NCBI RefSeq assembly: GCF_017948595.1
Contig: NZ_JAGFBV010000030.1
Span: forward strand, 1-54,006
Direction: 5' to 3'
Length of the DNA: 54,006 nucleotides
Source: Flavobacterium geliluteum
Lineage (GTDB): Bacteria; Bacteroidota; Bacteroidia; Flavobacteriales; Flavobacteriaceae
Of the stretch, positions 1 through 7,943 are shown one piece after another; position 1 is the first letter of the stretch, and the number at the start of each line of letters is the position of its first letter. The translations under genes were made by a program, and so were the position numbers. The notes beneath the pieces were generated by a model, which had not been told where the DNA came from, ran no database searches, and saw nothing but the letters and a program-made list of their open reading frames with translations.

Positions 1-127
1 GATATTAAAAAACTATTCCCAAGAACTATACATGCAGTTACTCTGGATGGATTCTTAATAAAGCTAACATTGTTTGTATTCGGTTTACAATTAAATAAAA
101 CAATTAACTAGCAACTTGAATTAATTA
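1..127 (+). mobile_element. IS982-family insertion sequence, 3' end (partial)
   Basis: The window opens inside a coding frame that runs to a TAG stop at 109-111. The last residues include TLDGFLIKLTLFV and FGLQLNKTIN, which look like the C-terminus of an IS982-family DDE transposase. The stop lies within the terminal inverted repeat AACTAGCAACTTGAATTAAT (106-127), whose exact reverse complement occurs at 53759-53780 next to a second IS copy. Only about 36 residues are visible, so family assignment rests on this tail plus the N-terminus seen at the right edge. Confidence 0.75.
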
Positions 128-176
128 AGGTGTTAATGTTTTTTTAAATAAACAACCTAATTATTTCCAAAACTTA

Positions 177-539
177 TTAAAGTGCTTTTTCCACAATCTT
201 CTCTTTCAAGCGCTGTTTGTCTCCCCATTCTTTTAAATGATTGATAAAAGGTATCAGTTCCATGCCAATATCAGTTAAAGAATATTCTACTTTTGGCGGG
301 ACTTCATGATATACTTTTCTTGATACTAATTCATCCTCTTCGAGTTCTCTTAAAGTCTGGGTCAGCATTTTGGGAGTTACATCCATAAGCGTTTTTCGTA
401 ATTCTCCATAACGCAGGATATTTTTGTTGCTCAAATTCCATAAAATTCTTCCTTTGTACTTGCCGCCAATTCTCTTAAAAGCGTAGTCAACTGAGCAAAC
501 TACATCTGTACAATCATCTGTATAATTATTTTTTGCCAT
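177..539 (-). CDS. HxlR-family winged-helix transcriptional regulator
   Basis: A 120-residue protein that is almost entirely an HxlR winged-helix domain: RIGGKYKGRILWNL (helix 1), LRYGELRKTL, a recognition segment around TPKMLTQTLRELEEDELV, and the wing VPPKVEYSLTDIG. Cys15 (CSVDYAF) aligns with the N-terminal redox Cys of YodB-type HxlR repressors, and Cys10 is a second candidate. It is transcribed divergently from the oxidoreductase at 668. The 128-nt spacer holds several half-sites, so autoregulation and control of the neighbour by quinones, aldehydes or disulfide stress is a reasonable inference. The ligand is not shown by the sequence. Confidence 0.9.
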   Translation of the reverse strand: MAKNNYTDDCTDVVCSVDYAFKRIGGKYKGRILWNLSNKNILRYGELRKTLMDVTPKMLTQTLRELEEDELVSRKVYHEVPPKVEYSLTDIGMELIPFINHLKEWGDKQRLKEKIVEKAL

Positions 540-572
540 TTTTTATTTTTTAAATAATTGATAATCAAAAAT

Positions 573-612
573 AGTATGCTTTTGGTATGTAGGATACTAA
601 AAAGTGCATACT
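573..612. promoter_or_regulatory. Candidate HxlR operator between divergent genes
   Basis: The spacer holds AGTATGC at 573-579 and its exact reverse complement GCATACT at 606-612. Between them lie GGTATGT (about 583-589) and GGATACTA (592-599), giving four related half-sites in two nested inverted pairs. The right outer arm touches the TTG of the promoter for the 668 gene, as expected for a repressor site. The -7-like element for the regulator on the minus strand (566-573) borders the left arm. Confidence 0.5.
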
Positions 613-642
613 TGTGGTAAAGGTACTTATATTATACTTTTG
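612..642 (+). promoter_or_regulatory. Bacteroidota-type promoter of the MDR oxidoreductase
   Basis: TTG at 612-614, a 20-nt spacer, then TACTTTTG at 635-642, matching TAnnTTTG. The ATG follows 25 nt later. The -33 element overlaps the outer half-site of the candidate HxlR operator. Confidence 0.6.
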
Positions 643-667
643 TATTTTAATTTTAAAATAAATTATT

Positions 668-1612
668 ATGAAAGCAATTATATTGAATGAAGCAGGATCT
701 GCATCCAACTTTAAATATGTAGATATTCCAAAACCGGAAATTAACGCAGATGAGGTTTTAGTAAAAGTAAGTGCCTTGAGTATCAATCCAGTTGATTACA
801 AAACAAGGTCTTCTGAAGTTGGTATCAAACGTTTTTTTGAAGAGGAACGTCCGGTTATTTTAGGCTGGGATTTGTCGGGAACTATCGTAGAGGTTGGCAA
901 AGAGGTAACTGATTTTAAACTTAACGACGAAGTATTCGGAATGGTAAATTTCCCAGGAAAAGGAAAAGCTTACGCAGAATATGTTGCGGTTCCAGCCTCG
1001 CATTTGGCTTTAAAACCTAGTAATATTTCGCATGAAGAAGCGGCAGCGGGAACACTCGCATTGCTTACAGCTTGGCAGGCACTTGTTACCAACGGAAAAA
1101 TAAAAGAAGGGGATAAAGTTTTAATTCATGGTGCATCGGGTGGGGTGGGGCATTATGCCACACAAATTGCGAAACACTTTAAAGCCCATGTAATCGGAAC
1201 TTCCTCTGAGAAAAATAAAGAGTTTGTTTTGCAAAATGGAGCTGATCAGCATATTGATTATACTAAAACAGATTTTGAAAAGGAAGTTTCTGATGTGGAT
1301 TTGGTTTTAAACTTAATTTCAGATCCCATAAACAATCGTTCGGTCGATGTGGTTAAACCAGGTGGGAAAATCATTTATATTTTAGGCGCAATTGCTCCGG
1401 AATATGTAGAAAAGGCCAAAAATAAGAATGTGGATTTGTTTGCTATCTTGGTTGAATCTTCTGGTGCGGATATGAAAACTGTTGCTGATTTAATGCAAAA
1501 AGGAAGTATCAAATCGCATGTGTCACAAATATTTTCATTTGACGAAATGGATAAAGCACATTTACAATTAGAGACCGGAAGAACAGTTGGTAAAGTTGTA
1601 ATTAAGCTTTAA
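668..1612 (+). CDS. NADP-dependent oxidoreductase, MDR superfamily (quinone oxidoreductase-like)
   Basis: A 314-residue cytosolic medium-chain dehydrogenase/reductase. The N-terminal GroES-like domain has SINPVDYKTR and GWDLSGTIVEVG. The Rossmann domain has the dinucleotide motif HGASGGVGHYATQIAK near residue 155. The structural-zinc Cys lobe and catalytic zinc ligands of classical alcohol dehydrogenases are absent, which fits the zinc-free quinone oxidoreductase branch that reduces quinones or enones with NADPH. Divergent pairing with an HxlR regulator is typical of electrophile- or quinone-induced reductases. The exact substrate is not determinable here. Confidence 0.88.
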   Translation: MKAIILNEAGSASNFKYVDIPKPEINADEVLVKVSALSINPVDYKTRSSEVGIKRFFEEERPVILGWDLSGTIVEVGKEVTDFKLNDEVFGMVNFPGKGKAYAEYVAVPASHLALKPSNISHEEAAAGTLALLTAWQALVTNGKIKEGDKVLIHGASGGVGHYATQIAKHFKAHVIGTSSEKNKEFVLQNGADQHIDYTKTDFEKEVSDVDLVLNLISDPINNRSVDVVKPGGKIIYILGAIAPEYVEKAKNKNVDLFAILVESSGADMKTVADLMQKGSIKSHVSQIFSFDEMDKAHLQLETGRTVGKVVIKL

Positions 1613-1925
1613 ATATATATTTAATTTCAATATTCTAATGAGGAAAATTAGCTAGAAGCTTAATTATTTAAAGCAACAAAAAAACACTCGTCTAAATCAG
1701 AATCGCTCGTTAGAACTCTTTTTTTAGCTTCAGAATTGGGCAAAAATTCTGCTGAAATTGAAAAATCTACTGAGCTTGGTATTCTTTACATACTCAATCG
1801 AATTGAAGATAGGAGTTAAAACTGCCTTGTTCTAAAATTTAGAATCATTCTAACAACTATCGTTTCATAATTAATGATAATTTAAAGTAATTTTATTTAG
1901 AATTTAAAAAATAAAATCTTTAGCA
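1613..1925. other. Intergenic stretch, no supported gene
   Basis: About 310 nt of AT-rich sequence. One plus-strand frame is open from about 1661 to 1820 (contains LASELGKNSAEIEK) but has no start codon and no recognisable domain. It may be a gene scrap or chance. No clear terminator or promoter was seen. Confidence 0.3.
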
Positions 1926-2303
1926 ATGGACGGTATTACAGATGAAAATGCGCTACAGGATCTTTTTAAAGAAATTGACAAAAAGATTGACAAATTAAAT
2001 GATGAAAAAATAATAGCTTTTTTTGCATCTCTGGGATTGGAAGAGCGAGAAGATATCACAAAAAATTACCTTAACTGGGAAAATATTCTTATTGTGGTTC
2101 CTGATCGGCATATTACAAACAGCATAAAGAAATACAAATATTCTATAGCACGTATTTCATTTCTTACCAATCCAAACGCTCAGCAAATTCATATTTACGA
2201 TATGAACGAGTGGAAAAATAGTACTCGAAATAAAACACAATTTCAAATACGAGAATTTTTAAAAACAAATTTTGGAGGAGTAAAAAAAATCAATCTCAAA
2301 TAA
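1926..2303 (+). CDS. Hypothetical protein, 125 aa
   Basis: Not recognised. The protein is small, charged and cytosolic-looking, with a Lys/Asp/Glu-rich N-terminal helix (LFKEIDKKIDKLNDEK), a central β-like stretch (NILIVVPDR, YSIARISFLTN) and a basic C-terminus. There is no signal peptide or membrane segment. It starts at ATG after an AT-rich leader and stands alone between two spacers. Clean codon use supports a real gene. No function is proposed. Confidence 0.6.
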   Translation: MDGITDENALQDLFKEIDKKIDKLNDEKIIAFFASLGLEEREDITKNYLNWENILIVVPDRHITNSIKKYKYSIARISFLTNPNAQQIHIYDMNEWKNSTRNKTQFQIREFLKTNFGGVKKINLK

Positions 2304-2489
2304 AAAATCAATTTACTGATATTGAAGCTTCTAATTTCGTAAAACTCAAAAAAAAGAAGGGTTATATTATTTCTTTTTTCCTGACATTAGATAAAAAATA
2401 AGAATAATTAAAAAATTATGCAATAATATAAAAATCTAGGCTTGGTTTTTGTATTTATACGATTATATTAACTAATAAAGTTAAAAATT

Positions 2490-2954
2490 ATGAAACTGAT
2501 AAAGATTTTTTTGATAGGGATGTTATTCCTTTCTTTTAGCAACGTAGAGGCTCAGGTCTCTGTAAATGTCAATATTGGAACGCCACCAGCATGGGGCCCT
2601 GCAGGGTATACAGATGTCCGCTATTATTATTTGCCTGATCTCGAAACCTATTATGACGTTAACACATCTAATTATGTATACAGCCGTAACGGAAAATGGG
2701 TAAGAACACGATCACTCCCATCTGCTTATCGAAATTATGATCTTTATAATGGGTATAAAGTAGTTCTGAAAGATTATAGAGGAAATGATCCGTATGATAA
2801 TTTTAAAATCCACAAAGTAAAATATGCAAAAGGTTATAAAGGGAAACCCCAAAAAACGATTGGACAAAAACCCGGCAAAGGAAATAATAAGGAACATAAA
2901 GGTAACGATAATCATGGCAATAAAGGTCATAGTAAAGGAAACGGAAAACATTAA
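2490..2954 (+). CDS. Secreted protein with basic Gly/Lys/His-rich tail
   Basis: A 154-residue protein with a clear signal peptide (MKLIKIFLIGMLFLSFSNVEAQ). The mature part starts with a Tyr-rich segment (DVRYYYLPDLETYYD, YVYSRNGKWVRT) of the kind seen in small uncharacterised Bacteroidota exported proteins. The last 40 residues are low complexity, rich in Gly, Lys, Asn and His (GNDNHGNKGHSKG), suggesting polyanion or metal contact, but this is inference. A strong terminator follows within 10 nt, so it is a single-gene unit or the end of one. Confidence 0.75.
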   Translation: MKLIKIFLIGMLFLSFSNVEAQVSVNVNIGTPPAWGPAGYTDVRYYYLPDLETYYDVNTSNYVYSRNGKWVRTRSLPSAYRNYDLYNGYKVVLKDYRGNDPYDNFKIHKVKYAKGYKGKPQKTIGQKPGKGNNKEHKGNDNHGNKGHSKGNGKH

Positions 2955-2960
2955 ATACAA

Positions 2961-2989
2961 AAGAGGCTTTAAAAAAGCCTCTTTTTTTA
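2961..2989 (+). terminator. Rho-independent terminator after the 2490 gene
   Basis: Stem AAGAGGCTTT / AAAGCCTCTT with an A-rich loop, followed by a run of seven T. Confidence 0.85.
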
Positions 2990-3272
2990 TGTCTTATTTT
3001 GCTAGCTGGTTCTTTTCCAAATTACTATTACCTGATAATAGTGGGAAAATCAATTTTAAAAACTTAAAAAAATATCAAAACACATTTTTTATTTGTTTTT
3101 TCTATTACAAACTCGAAAAACACGTATTTCTACCTGCTAATTTGTTTACAATAAAATCGATTTTTGTATTCAGGCGATTAAACCTAAAAAGAATTTTGAA
3201 TTATAAAGCAGCAACGTAAAGTCATAAACATAAAAAAATTGTTCCTTAACTAAATCTACAAACAATATAACC

Positions 3273-3662
3273 ATGGAAAAACTTTGGTGTTGGAGATGCA
3301 AAACAGAAGTTCCTATGCTAAATGAGGAAGAATTTGCGGTTGCGACAAAGCTCTATCGCACGGGTTTTGCAACAGGAACCTGCAATATGACAAGAGAGGA
3401 ACGTTTTAAAGATGTATTAGATTACTATTTTGAATTAACCGGTGTCAGACCAACCGAATGCAATAGCATAATGCATCACAGGATCAAACAATACGGCCCG
3501 CCATGTGAAAATTGTTCTAAACCTTACAGAACTCCAAAAGCATCTTTTTGTGCCGCATGCGGTCATAAAAGACCCATTAAAATAACGAGCACACTCTATA
3601 ATACTCCACAAATTAAACAAAAATGGTGGAAGAAATTAAAAATCCTAAATCGAGCAGGATGA
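3273..3662 (+). CDS. Hypothetical zinc-ribbon-like protein, 129 aa
   Basis: No named family recognised. Three Cys pairs stand out: CWRC at residues 6-9, CENC in the middle, and CAAC followed by GHKRP. The last two pairs form a plausible CxxC-x14-CxxC zinc ribbon, and the N-terminal pair could begin a second one. No signal peptide or membrane segment is present, so it is probably cytosolic. The start at ATG 3273 is supported by the CxxC immediately after it. It could bind nucleic acid or protein; the sequence does not decide. Confidence 0.65.
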   Translation: MEKLWCWRCKTEVPMLNEEEFAVATKLYRTGFATGTCNMTREERFKDVLDYYFELTGVRPTECNSIMHHRIKQYGPPCENCSKPYRTPKASFCAACGHKRPIKITSTLYNTPQIKQKWWKKLKILNRAG

Positions 3663-3900
3663 TATCCCTAAGCACTTTATATTTTAAGTAGCAGTTTATT
3701 ATTCATACAAATAAATCGCTGTATCTCCATTATTTAAATTTAAGATCGCACCTTGATCACTATTGTATTTCTTCTACTATTTTATGATAAAAAAATAGTT
3801 AAAAAACATTTCGATGTAGGGCTTTATAGCAATAAAAAATACTTTTGTGTTAACCAAATCATCGTGATGCTTTTCTTCACGCATAGAAAAATACAATTGT

Positions 3901-4464
3901 ATGGATTCTGATAAATTTATTTTTTGTCTGGAAGGAGTTCCAGACGTAGAAACAAGCACAACTACCCTAGTGATGAAAAACCTGGAAGAAATTGCGTTTG
4001 ACCAAGGTATTACCAGTATTTATAAAACCTGCGATACTATCGAAGGATTAGAAGAAAGCTTGCAAGCATTACTTTATCACGATCATAATTTTAAGGATTA
4101 TGAAATCATTTATTTGGTGATGAAAGGACAGGAAAACAACATTTGCCTTCATGATTATTACTACAGCTTAGAAGAAATAGCTGAATTATTTGAAGGAAAA
4201 ATGCGCGGGAAGATTATTCATTTTGCCAATACCAAGATATTAGATTTAAATCCTGAAGAATCACAATACTTTCTTGATATCACAGGAGCTTATGCTGTTT
4301 CCGGTTACGGATCCAGTTATAATAAAATTGCAAGCTGCAGCACTCTTGACAAAACCTTCTTTAACTTGTGTCAGGAATACGATGCTGTAGCAGATATTGT
4401 GGAGGCTTTATATGAAAAACATTATGCCCTCTGCAAATTACTGGATTTTAGATTGTATTATTAA
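3901..4464 (+). CDS. Conserved hypothetical protein, 187 aa
   Basis: A soluble protein with no signal or membrane segment. The pattern alternates strands and helices: FIFCLEGVPDVETS at the N-terminus, YEIIYLVMKGQ, then GKMRGKIIHFANTK and DITGAYAVSGYGSS. That last part resembles a Rossmann-like or CHAT/caspase-like α/β domain in layout only, because no catalytic His-Cys pair can be assigned with confidence. Function unknown. It converges on the minus-strand susC-susD operon and shares a bidirectional terminator with it. Confidence 0.7.
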   Translation: MDSDKFIFCLEGVPDVETSTTTLVMKNLEEIAFDQGITSIYKTCDTIEGLEESLQALLYHDHNFKDYEIIYLVMKGQENNICLHDYYYSLEEIAELFEGKMRGKIIHFANTKILDLNPEESQYFLDITGAYAVSGYGSSYNKIASCSTLDKTFFNLCQEYDAVADIVEALYEKHYALCKLLDFRLYY

Positions 4465-4475
4465 CCTAAACAACC

Positions 4476-4506
4476 AAAAAAGGGATACATTGCTGCATCC
4501 CTTTTT
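4476..4506. terminator. Bidirectional terminator
   Basis: Stem AAAAAGGGAT / ATCCCTTTTT with an 11-nt loop. T-runs on both strands serve the converging genes at 3901 (+) and 4531 (-). Confidence 0.75.
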
Positions 4507-4530
4507 AAAATTACTAATCTCAAAAAAATA

Positions 4531-6108
4531 TTATTGTCTCCAACGTGGATCTCCAACTTGATTGTCGATTAAAGTTTGATTTTTAACTGTAAAATCACCC
4601 GTTGCGGTACTAACAAATTGTGGATCTAAAGCTGTTCCAGCAGTGTCAGGTCTATTATTTGCGAGCGCGTTAGGATTACCATTTAAATTTGGTGAATTGA
4701 AATAGTTATTACCTGTAAAAGTTGGGTTTGCAGTTACAGTCTCCCTTGTATATGGTGCAGGTGTGTTTGCAAATAATGTTTTTCTAACAGTTATCACGTT
4801 GGTAACAAAACGAGTGTATAAAAGTGAAAAAGCAGCAGTATTTAACATATTTGGATTAGAGATGGTACAAGCATCAATCAATATATTAGCAGTTAACCCT
4901 GTTAAACCAGCATCCAAACGAATAAAAGCTCTTGCAGTCGCACAATTATTGAACGTACTATTTTTAAGAGTAAGTTGTCCTACATGAGAACCTCTTACAT
5001 CTATAAACTCTCCACCACTTGTTAATACATTTGTAATTATACTATTTTCTACGATTATAGAAGGAATTTTAGCAGCATTTAAACTTGCACTAATTAAGGA
5101 TACGCCGTAATCATGTATATTACAACCACTAAATAAAAGAGCACCATAAGTGACAGTGTTAGTATTGTATTTTACAACTGAGACTTGAGTTGTCCCAACT
5201 ATTTTATCTCCTTTTAAATCCAAATCAATTAAACTTACGTCACCCGCTCCCGTGGTCATAAGAAAGTTTACATGAAGTTTTGGTTTGTTAAAACTACGTA
5301 ATCCTCTTAATGTTATTGATTTATTTAAAGTAATTTCTCCAGTTTGATTGGCTTGGGTATAATCACCTGGTTCCAAAACTAGGATAGCTCCTGATGCTGC
5401 CTCAGCGATTTTTTGCAATAAATCATCTGTTGATTTTACCAGAATGCCAGTTCCTATATCAATACCAGTTGTAAAATCTTTAGTTCCTCTTTTTTTGGTT
5501 CCGTTAAGTAAGTCTGCTGTATACAACGTCTCTGCTGTTAGTCCTGTAACAACCGCAATACCGCTCACTTTTTCTTCGGCAGTAATCGTATGTTTTATTG
5601 CACCAGGATTTAAGACAATTTCTGTTACATTACTATTTGGCAACCATCTTAAAGTAGCTTGCTTTGCATCAATATCTCCATCTATAGAAGCGATAAAAAG
5701 CTGCTCAGATAGTGTAGTGGCAGTAGTCACAGACCATTTAGAATCTTCCAATCCTGTTGTGATTGCTTTTACTCTTATCGAATAAACGGTTTCTCCTTCT
5801 AATTGTACTCTTAGAGGCAATTTGTCACCTGTTACCTCAACTGTTTTAAAAATAGTCTTAAAATCAGGATCGTCGGCACTAAATTGCACAACATAATGAT
5901 CTGCTGCTTCGTTTACAGTCCAGTTTAACTCAACAAAAGTTTGATTTCTAATTTTTGCATCAAGTCCGATAGGAGAAAACTCTCTTGTATTTCCAATGCC
6001 ATCATTTAATTCCTCCGTATAACTTTCACAACTGGTGTTAGAGAAAATAAACGTTAGCAATACTGTGGCTATTATTCCTTTTATTACATATTTTGTTTTC
6101 ATAATCAT
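4531..6108 (-). CDS. PUL surface lipoprotein with FnIII-like domains and a right-handed β-helix (DUF4957/DUF5123-like)
   Basis: A 525-residue lipoprotein. Its signal peptide ends in a lipobox-like SNTSC, with Cys about 27. Residues 45-135 and 140-215 look like two FnIII-type β-sandwiches (VELNWTVNEAADHYVVQF, ATLRWLPNSN). From about 220 to the end the pattern is a parallel β-helix (GAILVLEPGDYTQ, ITLRGLRSFNKPK, many N-ladder turns), ending in GDPRW. This layout matches the DUF4957/DUF5123 lipoproteins found beside SusCD in pectin-type loci. It is the third gene of susC-susD-lipoprotein, 34 nt after susD. It probably binds glycan at the surface; no lyase catalytic residues were assigned. MIMK and MKTK are both possible starts. 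Confidence 0.78.
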   Translation of the reverse strand: MIMKTKYVIKGIIATVLLTFIFSNTSCESYTEELNDGIGNTREFSPIGLDAKIRNQTFVELNWTVNEAADHYVVQFSADDPDFKTIFKTVEVTGDKLPLRVQLEGETVYSIRVKAITTGLEDSKWSVTTATTLSEQLFIASIDGDIDAKQATLRWLPNSNVTEIVLNPGAIKHTITAEEKVSGIAVVTGLTAETLYTADLLNGTKKRGTKDFTTGIDIGTGILVKSTDDLLQKIAEAASGAILVLEPGDYTQANQTGEITLNKSITLRGLRSFNKPKLHVNFLMTTGAGDVSLIDLDLKGDKIVGTTQVSVVKYNTNTVTYGALLFSGCNIHDYGVSLISASLNAAKIPSIIVENSIITNVLTSGGEFIDVRGSHVGQLTLKNSTFNNCATARAFIRLDAGLTGLTANILIDACTISNPNMLNTAAFSLLYTRFVTNVITVRKTLFANTPAPYTRETVTANPTFTGNNYFNSPNLNGNPNALANNRPDTAGTALDPQFVSTATGDFTVKNQTLIDNQVGDPRWRQ

Positions 6109-6142
6109 AATAACTTATAATTTATTATTTCTTTTTAAAATT

Positions 6143-7924
6143 CTAATAACCGTAATCATTAGTCAATTGACCGTTGCTTCCGTCAATAAATACTTGCCAG
6201 ATTGGCCAGAATTGTCTGTTATCCGGATTTACACCTGCTTTGTAAAGTGATGCAACCTTAGCAGCATTTAAATTATCCCAAGCAAAAGAAGTATACTCCA
6301 CACCCGGATTTGTATTTTCTCCTCTATTCAATCCATAAATATCAAGAGTTACATTATCAGCTTTAAACTTGTAATACAAAGTAGTAGGTACATCTTGGTA
6401 CTCCCCTGTGTGCGCAGCTAAATCTGCCATTTTTTGTTTTGCCTGATCTAATTTTGTTTTTAACAAATTCCAACGAATAAGTGCTTGCTTACGTTCCATT
6501 TCACCAGTAAACTCAAATTTATTTTCTTCTACAAGAGCATTAAACATAGACTGTTTATCTGTCAAGGCATCTACGTAAGCATCTACTTTTACTGCCTGAT
6601 TGGCTGGAGCAAAAGCACGTCTTCTTATTGCTTTTAAATAAGGAGCTGCTGCCACTGGACCTTCTAATTCGTTAGCGGCTTCTGCAGCAATTAAAAGTAC
6701 TTCTGCATAACGCATGTAAATTTTATTAACACCATCATCATTCGTTGAAGTAACAAAACGGCTCATCCACTCATAGCGATATTTACCAAAATACCAGGTA
6801 TTTAAAGCGCCTAATTCTTGTTTTGCAATTCCGTTTACTGCGGTACCATATTTATAAGGAACACAAGTAACGTCTCTACGAGTATCTGTTTGATCATAAT
6901 CGTAAAATACATGCGGAAGTGGTCCGGCAGTACCACCACGGTTTGCACCATTGGCATGAAATTGGTCGTTTGTTGTGTGGCGAACCGCAAAACTAAATAA
7001 CATTCTACCTCTACCATCAGCAAAAGGAAGTTCCCAAAGAGATTCTCCTCCTGCGGTAGTATTTTCCTGATTGTATTTTCTCCAGAAATTTTCAAATGAA
7101 GATTCTAAACTAGCTTTTCCACTGGCAATTACAGATCGGGCTTCGCTTAATGCTAAACCATACATGTTTCCAACTGAAAGTTCAGGGTCTGTGCTTCTTC
7201 TTATTCCGTCAGGATATTGTTGAAATCCGCTTGCAGCAAGAGCTAAACGAGCACGAAATCCTTTTACAAAAGCTTTATTAATTCTTTCTACAGAACTTGT
7301 AGCTGCAGTTTCGCCAGGCCAAGGAACCAAGGTAGCAGCTTCTCCTAAATCGGCGATAATTTGTTTGTAAACTACATCACGACTTGATTTAGGCAAATAA
7401 ATAGTAGCTGTAGAAATGGGTTCAAAACGTGCAGGAACATCTCCCCAGGCTTTAATCAAATCAGCATAATAAATTGCTCTTAACGTTAGCGCTTCTCCTA
7501 ATAAATAACCAAGTTCTGTTCCTGGTCGTGGATCTCCATAGGTACGTAAACCACGAATACAGATATTAGCACGTTCGATTCCGGAATACATCATTGCCCA
7601 AGCATTGTTGGTCGTATTCATTTGAGAATTAATGGTTTTTGCATCATAAACACATAAATCGGCAGCATCACCGGCAGTTTGCGAAGTATTATACCATTCT
7701 GTATCGGTATTCAATCCGTAAAACGGAAGAAAACGACCTCTGTAAGAGTTGGTTTCTGCAAACGGCACTTTTATTCCATCTATCGCACCTTCGGCTAAAT
7801 CCGGTGTAGAAAAAATTACTGATTCGTCCAGAGTTGATTTTGCTGGAGCATCCAGATAATCATCTTGACAAGAAGTAAAAAGACTTGCTATAATTAATCC
7901 CGCTATTATTATTTTATTTTTCAT
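6143..7924 (-). CDS. RagB/SusD-family glycan-binding outer-membrane lipoprotein
   Basis: A 593-residue SusD-like lipoprotein. The signal peptide MKNKIIIAGLIIASLF is followed by lipobox TSC and then QDDYLD, the usual SusD mature start. Helical TPR-like segments include LLGEALTLRAIYYADLIKAWGDVP and RYAEVLLIAAEAANELEG, both characteristic of the family. It caps the SusC barrel and captures oligosaccharide at the cell surface. The gene lies 19 nt after susC in the same operon. Neighbours suggest a pectic or uronate glycan, but no enzymes are encoded here to confirm this. Confidence 0.93.
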   Translation of the reverse strand: MKNKIIIAGLIIASLFTSCQDDYLDAPAKSTLDESVIFSTPDLAEGAIDGIKVPFAETNSYRGRFLPFYGLNTDTEWYNTSQTAGDAADLCVYDAKTINSQMNTTNNAWAMMYSGIERANICIRGLRTYGDPRPGTELGYLLGEALTLRAIYYADLIKAWGDVPARFEPISTATIYLPKSSRDVVYKQIIADLGEAATLVPWPGETAATSSVERINKAFVKGFRARLALAASGFQQYPDGIRRSTDPELSVGNMYGLALSEARSVIASGKASLESSFENFWRKYNQENTTAGGESLWELPFADGRGRMLFSFAVRHTTNDQFHANGANRGGTAGPLPHVFYDYDQTDTRRDVTCVPYKYGTAVNGIAKQELGALNTWYFGKYRYEWMSRFVTSTNDDGVNKIYMRYAEVLLIAAEAANELEGPVAAAPYLKAIRRRAFAPANQAVKVDAYVDALTDKQSMFNALVEENKFEFTGEMERKQALIRWNLLKTKLDQAKQKMADLAAHTGEYQDVPTTLYYKFKADNVTLDIYGLNRGENTNPGVEYTSFAWDNLNAAKVASLYKAGVNPDNRQFWPIWQVFIDGSNGQLTNDYGY

Positions 7925-7943
7925 ATTTCGAAAATTATTTTAA

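Noticed and set aside
2824..3219. Plus-strand ORF of 131 aa overlapping the 2490 gene
   Set aside because: It overlaps a supported gene and runs through a strong terminator; composition is that of AT-rich non-coding sequence.
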